In this document: in pieces, positions 57,570 through 64,000 of the stretch
Layout: each line of letters begins with the position of its first letter
How positions within the stretch are numbered: position 1 is the first letter of the stretch
Source of the DNA: Magicicada septendecula
Taxonomy: Eukaryota > Arthropoda > Insecta > Hemiptera > Cicadidae
NCBI GenBank assembly: GCA_034769895.1
Contig: CM068371.1
Span: forward strand, 407,633,969-407,697,968
Length of the DNA: 64,000 nt
Reading direction: 5' to 3'
Translations under genes and position numbers: made by a program
Notes under the pieces: generated by a model
The model's input: the letters and a program-made list of their open reading frames with translations, nothing else
Told to the model about the DNA's origin: nothing
The model's database searches: none

Positions 57570-58116
57570 TGTTATGACATCATAGAACAATCTACGTGTT
57601 TGTCAAATGTGCCAGAAGAATCTCGATGTAACATGTGTGGCGTACGTGCTTGTCGACACATTTTTGAGAGGTTTCTCGAAGGCGCCAGCCGCACGGACTG
57701 TGTCAAGGCCGCAGTTAATTACATAGTTCACACGAGCGCTAAGACGCATTTAGAAACATTCTGGTCTGTGAGCGCAGGTATAAATACATGGCGGCAACGG
57801 CCTTTAGTTTCACTATTAGTGGCGATATATTTACAGCGTGGTTCGAGTTATTACTATGTACGTTCAAATGGTTATTAGTGAAGTGTTGCGTTTTATAATC
57901 GGGCGGTATAATTGTAATAACAATATTGTGTTTAATATTAGTTGACATAAAATTTGTGTGTGAACAATTTTTATTTGATTTGTTATAAGAGACTGTGTTG
58001 TTAATTACGAACTGTTAACTGTGAAAATTAAAAATGGTGATTAGTGACTTATTTGGTGTCTTGTACTGTATTTTGTTTCCACTGTACCTACGACGATCAA
58101 GTAGACCATCGTAACA
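57570..58116 (+). repeat. E4 3' LTR
   Basis: It is the twin of 54760-55302. It ends GTAACA before the ATAT duplication. Confidence 0.9.
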
Positions 58117-58120
58117 ATAT

Positions 58121-59576
58121 ATTATTGATCTAAACAGTAATTAAGAGTTTTTTTAATTACTGTATAAAAAGTATGACTTAACTTAATTTAGTTATAACAA
58201 AATATCTGTAGATGCAACAAACTCTCAAACTATAATACATTACACAAAAGTATCATGCTTGATTATAAAATGCTGGTAACAATAATCATTATAATTCGTT
58301 TGTAGCTAGTACATTTTAATAGGCAATTTATTTAAATCTGTACTTTATGTTTACCATTGATAAATCATACATAATTAAATTGCATCTAGTTTTTATCAGT
58401 TATTTTTGTATAATACACTTTTTAATTAAAACAAAATAATAAAAATAAAGCAATTCATTCTTAGATAAGTAAATATTATCAAGTCTATGCATAACCAGTA
58501 ACCATTCTCTTTCAAGCAACATGCCTTATAGACATTCAGTAACTGCACAATATTAAAACTGACACGTAACACAAAACAACATGAATCAAATACTTGATAC
58601 TGTTAAACTCTGTTAGAATGTTTTTTTACAAAGGGTGAAAGTTGCAAATATTTAATTAGGAAACAATCAAATTTTACCTTCCACTCCAAACATCTCTTTA
58701 CCTCATTAAAACTATACTTTTTTAAATAACATATATCAAGGAAACTATGCTGGTTTTATAAAATGTTATTTTTTAAACACCCTAACTGCCATATACTGAA
58801 CTACAATTTTCTTATTATATAGCAATTTAAATTTAAGAATCACAAAAACCCACTTCTACAACAAATGCCCACAACACTCTTCTCAAGTTCACAATTTACA
58901 ACATAACAAAGTATGCATGTCAAAGAAAACACTCAATAGAAGAAAATAAATAAAACCCTTTACATTTATATACTATTCTCAAGTGTGTTATGGTCTGGAG
59001 CAGTATGATGAATCATTCAACATTTAATATAATAGAATTCAGAAGTATGCTGATGCTAAAGCACAAATGTTTGCAACTACAGACTTCTGCAGTAAACAGT
59101 GACACAACTAACAAGACAGTTTCTACATATCTATGCACTGGTTCGAAAGAAAAAAAAAGGATAATTTTGTCTGTTAGTTATTATTTTTTTCCAACAGACC
59201 AGCATAGGTGAAAACCCTATAGCAAGCAAACATAAGATAAAAAAAGAAAAAAAATCATAGAATACGAAAAAAGTGGGAAATTCTATAATTATTTATAATT
59301 TACTATACAAACTTTTTTGAAATTTATTAAAAACGTCTATTGGCAACAAATCTGTGTGCCAAATGTCAAGCTAAAATATCAAATAGAACAGCAACAAAAT
59401 AAGATTATTTTGTAAATAAATTAGTCAAATTATACTTTTTTTTTTTCATGTGGGTTGTAAGTGGGATGTGAGTGCACGTGGGCTGTATACACCAAAATTC
59501 CTTGAAAATATTTAGGCAATTTTTGTTTAAACTGTCTTAAAGTACATAAAAATAAAAAATATCAACATTTAGAAAG
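58121..59576. other. AT-rich stretch with no recognised feature
   Basis: I see no coding frame, RNA gene or repeat structure here. Confidence 0.45.
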
Positions 59577-59625
59577 ACTTACTTACTTTACTTTATCCAA
59601 CGCCCGTCTTTGGTGCCTCCACCAT

Positions 59626-60432
59626 TCAACGTCGAGCCTCCCAGTAGCGATTGATTGTGTCATCGTTCGGGTAAATCAGCGATTGGCACGTCTGCAGGTG
59701 GTCGCCGTCCATCCTGCCAAGACCACAGAGAGGGCATGTTTCATCAGCAGCAAGACCGATACGATAGAGATGCACTTGGAGGTAGTCATGTCCAGTAGCA
59801 AGACGAAATCGTGCTACTGCCTCAGCTCTCTCAAGATGCTTTGGAATCGTTCCCGCTGTGGCAAGGCTTTCCCACTTTTTGCCAATGCTAAGGTCCTTCA
59901 GAGTTTTGAGCGTGGCGTTGTTGATGGTGTTGGTTATGAGGTTGTTTGCTCTATTGAGTGTGAAAGGTATCTCAGGCTGGTCAGTCTCTGCGCCGCGTTT
60001 TGCCAGGATGTCCGCCCTTTCATTGCCTGGTATTCCAACATGGCTTGGAACCCATTGAAGAGCTACAACCCAGCCATTCTTGATGAGTTCGGCCAGTTTC
60101 TCGCGGCATTGGATGGTACGGAAGCAGTCAGTTGAAGCGTTGCTACTCAGAGCTGATATTGCGGCCTGTGAGTCAATGAGGAAGACTGCTTTGGAAGGAG
60201 TTAGGTTATGTGTGCTTAATTGGTTGGAGGCTTCAAGCACCGCGCAGACCTCCACGTCGTAGTTGCTAGCATTTTTCCCCACAGCCATTGAGTCTTCAAA
60301 CATGCTGCAGAACCATCCTGCGCCGGCCCCTTTTGTGTCAGAAAGATAAAGAGCCATCGGTATAGATGTGAATCCACTCGGTCGACGGATATCTTTAGTT
60401 AATGGTTTCGAGAGCGCAAGCTTTGAGTTCAA
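59626..60432 (-). pseudogene. LINE RNase H and C-terminal zinc motif
   Basis: RNase H has the AVFLIDSQAAISAL and WVPSHVGIPGNERAD motifs. The first catalytic motif, IYTDGS, lies near 60360 in a different frame from the rest, so a frameshift lies there. A Cys-rich end, CPLCGLGRMDGDHLQTC, is followed by the element's stop at 59626. Confidence 0.85.
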
Positions 60433-61135
60433 GAGGGGTGGCTTCGGCTTTGTTTGTAGTTAGGCTTATGAGATCAAGCCGCTTGGAAGGTAGTGCAGGC
60501 ACTATAGAGGTGAAGTGTCTTAGAGGAGCTGGGTTGTCCATTGCCAGATTATATTTGGTAATTAGGGACTCAGCATAAGTCAAGGGTGAAGTTTGGGTTT
60601 TGAGTCGTTGGGAAGCATGGTTGTACCCACTCCAGTAATTTTTATCCACTCTCTTGGCCCTTTCCCAGAATTTCAATGTAGATTTTTCTCTCCGACTGTA
60701 GAGGGGCTCGATGCCAGTTTGCAGGAGCATAGCTGGGATTGGAGTCGATTTGGCTCCTCCGGTAATCAGTCTAAGGGCATTGTTTTGCACAACGTCGTAT
60801 TTAGCTAGGCTTGCTTTGCTTGCTAGGGAGGTTACCTCGCCTCCATACTCCAAGACGGGACGGACATATGTTTTGTATGCTGTGGATAACACGTCCTGCG
60901 TAGCTCCTCACTTGGTTGCAGATAGTCTCTTCAAGAGGTTGATGCGCTTTTGACTTTTCTCGGCTACCTCCGTGATGTGGGCACCCCAGGATAGTTTGGT
61001 GTCAAGGTTGATTCTGAGGTATTTGGATAAGGATACTTGCTTTAGGGGTAGATTTTTGTACACTAGGTTGACTGGGTGGGTCCTGGTAGACATTGTGAAT
61101 AGCTGTGCAACTGTCTTATCAGCGCTTACTTCCAT
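60395..61135 (-). pseudogene. LINE RT thumb and connection region
   Basis: The motifs KYLRINLDTKLSWGAHI, then YKTYVRPVLEYGGEVTSLAS, and the linker to RNase H are present. A stop at about 60905 splits the segment into two open parts (60908-61135 and 60395-60892), and another stop ends it at 60395. Confidence 0.8.
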
Positions 61136-61150
61136 TTTGTTCAGATCCGC

Positions 61151-61880
61151 TCATTCTTCCAATTTAGCAAGTGCCTTGTTCAAAGCTTCTTCGAGGGCGA
61201 GGATGTTACTTCCGGTGGCCCAGATTAGGACATCGTCAGCAAAGAATAAGCAAGATACTCCTGGGATCTTTTGGATAGCTAACATCAGGTCGTCAATCAT
61301 GATGTTGAAGAGCAAACAGCTTAGGACGGCTCCTTGAGGGAGACCTTGGCGCAGCATCATGTAAGGGGAAGTAGAGTTTTGAAATTTGCACCGGATATAG
61401 CATTGCGAAAGGAATCTGCATATCCATTTTAGCATATTCCCGTTCACGCCAAGTCTCTTTAGCTTGGATATAAGCATACGGCGCCATACTTTGTCGTATG
61501 CAGCTTTGAAATCCACCAGAACAGCCAATGTGGATTGCTTTCTGTGGAAACCGTCCTTGACGGCTTGTGTGAACTTCACAACTTGCTCCATTGTGGATCT
61601 ATGTTTTCGGAATCCCGCTTGACAGTCGCTGATGGCGCCCTTCTTTTCGACGAACTCACGGAGTCTACGTTCAACCATTTTCTCCGCAGCCTTACAACAT
61701 ACGCTCGTCAGTGAAATTGGACGATAGCTACTGAGATTGCTTGCCGGCTTCCCTCGTTTCAGAAGCGACATTACTACTGCTTTTCTCCACTGGTGGGGAA
61801 CTCTGGTGTTCCATGTCAAATTGATAAGTTTCAGGAAGGTGTTTAAGGCTAGAAGGCCTAGGTTCTTAATGAGGTCTGGA
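61151..61880 (-). pseudogene. LINE reverse transcriptase core
   Basis: The core has LLKRGKPASNLSSYRPISLT, QAGFRKHRST, LAVLVDFKAAYDKVW, LRQGLPQGAVLSCLLFN and the catalytic LFFADDVLIWATG. A stop at about 61148 interrupts it just after KALAKLEE. The palm continues downstream with SADKTVAQLFTMST. Confidence 0.87.
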
Positions 61881-62771
61881 AAAACTTCCGTCAGGTCCAG
61901 CGGATTTACCTTTTTTCAGCGTCGCGATTGCAAGCGTAAGTTCATCAGGTGTAAAATCTTTACTAAACAGAAGATATTCTTCCTCAGTCTGGCAGGAAGG
62001 AGCTTCATCTTGTGTAATCGATTTTCTCTCTTCTGCTTTTACAGAGAGACGACTGATCGCTGCGTAATGTTTACTTAAGGCTGAAGCAACATCACTTGGG
62101 CTAGTTAAGAGCTTGCCATTAGCCGTTATAGGCTCCCAGTGTCGTGTAGATGCATCATTGTTCAGTCGTGATATAAACTTGTGCGCTTTTGGGCCGTCTT
62201 TTCTAAAGTCCAATTTGGCCACGAACGATCTATAAGCGTGTCGTTTTGCAGTGGTGACAGCTCGCTTCAGTTTAGATTGTGATTTTCTCAAAAAAGTACA
62301 GTCTGCTATGCTGTGGGAGCGTTCAGCTTGAAGTCTCAGCTTGTTCCTGTCCCTCTTGAGTCTGTCTAGAGAGCAGTTCCAGAAGGGAGAGTACTTCTTT
62401 ACCTGGCCCTTGGGAATGCTTTCATTGGCTGCTCGTAGCAGTCCTTTTACGAATAGTTCAGTTGAGGCATCGGGATTTGCATTTACTAGGTCTGCGGGTA
62501 AATAAGCGTCCGACAAGGAGTACTTAGCCCAATTTGCTTTCTTGAAGTTCCATTGAGTAAGCTTAGGTGGTCCTGGCTGGCGGTTTTTACCAAGAATCTT
62601 TGCATACATAAGGCAGTGTCCACATCCCTCCAGGGGGTCTTTCAAGGATAGCATTACTCTCGAAGATAGGTTTGCGTGCGCTAGTGCAAGGTCAGGGGTA
62701 CTAGTGTGCCCGGCGTACGATAAAAACGTTGGGTCAGAAGGAATTCGGATGAGACTGGACTGGTCGAGCAT
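61866..62771 (-). pseudogene. LINE endonuclease end and RT N-terminal region
   Basis: It begins in the endonuclease C-terminus (TPDLALAHANL). The long linker follows (NKLRLQAERSHS and AKRHAYRSFVAKLDF), then the RT entry motif ATLKKGKSAGPDG. The frame is lost right after GPDG, near 61890, by a frameshift. Confidence 0.82.
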
Positions 62772-63140
62772 GTCTTCAACACATTTACCGGTTGCATTTG
62801 AAGAAGAGTACCCCAGCGTGTAGAGTGGGCATTGAAGTCACCAACGACAATGGTGTTGTGGTGCTGGCTCATATTCATGATTAAGTCCAGGTTTGGGACA
62901 TTATTTGGCGGATTATAGAGGCCAATAACTGTAAAGTGAACTCCATTCTTCCAAATGTCTATGGAGATAGCTTCCAGTTTGTCTTGGTTATCCATCTCAT
63001 GGATTATAGTGCTCTTACTTGCATACAAATTACGTACATAGGCAATAATACCGGATGCGACTTGCCCTGATCTTTTTATGACGTATAACGAGTAGTCAGT
63101 TATTTCGTAAAAACATGTGGCGTCTGTGGAAGCGATGTAT
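62681..63140 (-). pseudogene. LINE AP endonuclease fragment
   Basis: The frame starts in SGIIAYVRNLYASKST, runs through TVIGLYNPPNN and reaches the catalytic GDFNAHSTRWG motif. The N-terminal catalytic residues of the nuclease are lost with the truncation. The frame shifts about 20 codons after TRWG, near 62800, where the C-terminal part (IPSDPTFLSYAGHTSTPDLAL) continues in another frame. Confidence 0.82.
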
Positions 63141-63150
63141 CGTAATTTTT

Positions 63151-63384
63151 TTAATCATAAAAATTTCCCTTTATGATGAACAGAACACAAATAATCCACT
63201 TATCAATTTTCAAAAGTTATCTTTTTTGCTGCTATTTAATTTAACATTTTGGCCTAAAATTTGGCAAATAAATGTATTGATATTAGATGTGCCTTCGTAA
63301 AAGACCATGATGTAGTATGGTTTTAATTATTACATATTCTCAAAATTTTGGTGTAATAGTGGGTTTCCTTTATTTTTAGAAACT
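63151..63384. other. Short AT-rich stretch, no feature
   Basis: Lies between the LINE and the LTR at the window end. I see nothing coding here. Confidence 0.4.
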
Positions 63385-64000
63385 TGTAACGGGACAAAAA
63401 GGGTAGAACCTTTGTTTTAATAATTTTCTATGTAACCATTCTATGAATATGAACCACTCTATGTAATACTTTTGTAAAAGCCAGTGTTAGGTACGCGCGA
63501 GGAGATGGAACAAACCGTAGTTGAGTCAGAGGATGAGCACGTGGTCGTACTGCGTAATAAGAACGCCACATTTTTTAGGTAAAACAAACTTCCGTATTCT
63601 AGAGACGCCCAGAATCTTCGATAAGTGAAGGTACGGGGCGAGGTGGATATCCGGTTGGATATCTGGATAGGCCGATAGGCACAAAGAGCGGAGAGCATAC
63701 ACAGCTCGCGCAGTTCAACACCACTCATCATACGGAACAGAGGTAAATTTAACATTAGCCTCGGGTGTCTTGGTAGACCGAAAATGTAGAAGTAGGTCTA
63801 CCAAGGAGTATACTGTAATGTAGAACAGCAATAAACAGTGATCCAACAGTGTTAACAGTTTCTAAAAATGAGTAATGTGATAGTGCAGTGAGATAGGGTC
63901 GAACAACTTAGTACGCAACATCAGGGAACACGTGCAGTTAAGTACAGTTACAAAACCGATTTAACTGGCCAGAAGTGAAGTAAAACAATAAATATTAAAG
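63385..64000 (+). mobile_element. Left part of an LTR (TGTAACGGG family), cut by the window end
   Basis: It begins TGTAACGGGACAAAAAGGG and is collinear with the reverse complement of the solo LTR at 19874-20978 (shared GCTGCGTAATAA-like, TCGATAAGT and TTAGCCTCGG blocks). It is clearly diverged from that copy. Whether it is solo or the 5' LTR of a full element lies beyond the window. Confidence 0.75.

Larger units (their letters stand above)
54760..58116 (+). mobile_element. Gag-protease-only LTR element E4
   Basis: The LTRs are 54760-55302 and 57570-58116, with a 4-bp duplication ATAT (54756-54759 and 58117-58120). A primer-site-like TGGTGTCAGAACTGGGA lies at 55304, and a polypurine tract AAGGAGGGGG lies just before the 3' LTR. 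The interior (2.3 kb) keeps gag and protease but no RT, RNase H or integrase. LTR divergence is roughly 6-7 percent, clearly older than E1 and E3. The coding part has several interruptions. Confidence 0.9.
59577..63150 (-). mobile_element. 5'-truncated LINE of the RNase H-bearing (I-like) group
   Basis: This non-LTR retrotransposon reads on the minus strand. It has an AP endonuclease part (VVGDFNAHSTRWG), RT (FADDVLIWA), a C-terminal RNase H (WVPSHVGIPGNERADILAK) and a terminal CPLCGLGRMDGDHLQTC zinc motif. It ends in a TAAG/TAAAG tail at about 59579-59595. The 5' part, including ORF1 and the start of the endonuclease, is missing, so the edge near 63150 is approximate. Several stops and frameshifts show it is dead. 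Confidence 0.88.

Noticed and set aside
53236-64000. First coding exon of PPP1R11
   Set aside because: No minus-strand frame with a Thr/Val/Glu-rich N-terminus and phase-0 donor was found outside the mobile elements. It probably lies beyond the window.

Overview
The window is an AT-rich stretch of animal nuclear DNA, most likely from an arthropod (probably an insect). The evidence is GIY-YIG Penelope-like elements, Ty3/Gypsy elements with 4-bp target duplications, pogo/Tigger DNA transposons, an RNase H-bearing LINE with a TAAG-type tail, and canonical GT-AG spliced exons. No bacterial gene layout, CRISPR array, tRNA or rRNA was seen.

The only host gene I recognise with confidence is PPP1R11 (protein phosphatase 1 inhibitor-3), on the minus strand. 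Its conserved penultimate coding exon lies at 50235-50343 and its terminal coding exon at 4625-4800. The junction restores an exact split Cys codon. The implied intron (4801-50234, about 45.4 kb) contains most of the transposons in the window. The first coding exon was not found and probably lies beyond 64000. A second, unrecognised candidate gene piece with a 49-nt intron lies at 34688-35044 (minus).

Layout, left to right. A (GT)n array fills 1-268. Penelope-like element A (1727-3462) has inverted pseudo-LTR arms and a hammerhead ribozyme. The PPP1R11 3' exon follows. A minus-strand LTR-element 3' fragment is at 6127-about 9130. A repeat with three 116-bp tandem units is at 9714-10440. Penelope-like dimer B (10801-13025) is head-to-head. 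A 5'-truncated Gypsy element is at 13033-17082. A hammerhead-bearing fragment is at 17083-17520. A 165-bp satellite is at 17590-18815. A solo LTR is at 19874-20978. A nearly complete 11.5-kb Gypsy element (E1) is at 20994-32478. A solo LTR-like repeat is at 33533-33977. A non-autonomous LTR element with an unfamiliar ORF (E3, 36456-44452) carries Penelope-like dimer C nested in one LTR. A Tigger transposon is at 45546-47889. The PPP1R11 internal exon comes next. A solo LTR (50476-53231) carries two nested pogo-type elements. A gag-protease-only LTR element (E4) is at 54760-58116. A 5'-truncated LINE is at 59577-63150. The left part of another LTR runs off the window end from 63385.

The most notable signals fall into three groups. 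First, hammerhead ribozymes occur in Penelope-like DNA, including one embedded in the last codons of an endonuclease reading frame. Head-to-head Penelope dimers with the same asymmetric build occur at two loci. Second, the LTR family has a conserved, partly covarying structured 3' noncoding module, and the E1 Gag has a RanBP2-type zinc finger. Third, the E3 element carries a long unfamiliar ORF. All LTR elements are described as fossils.
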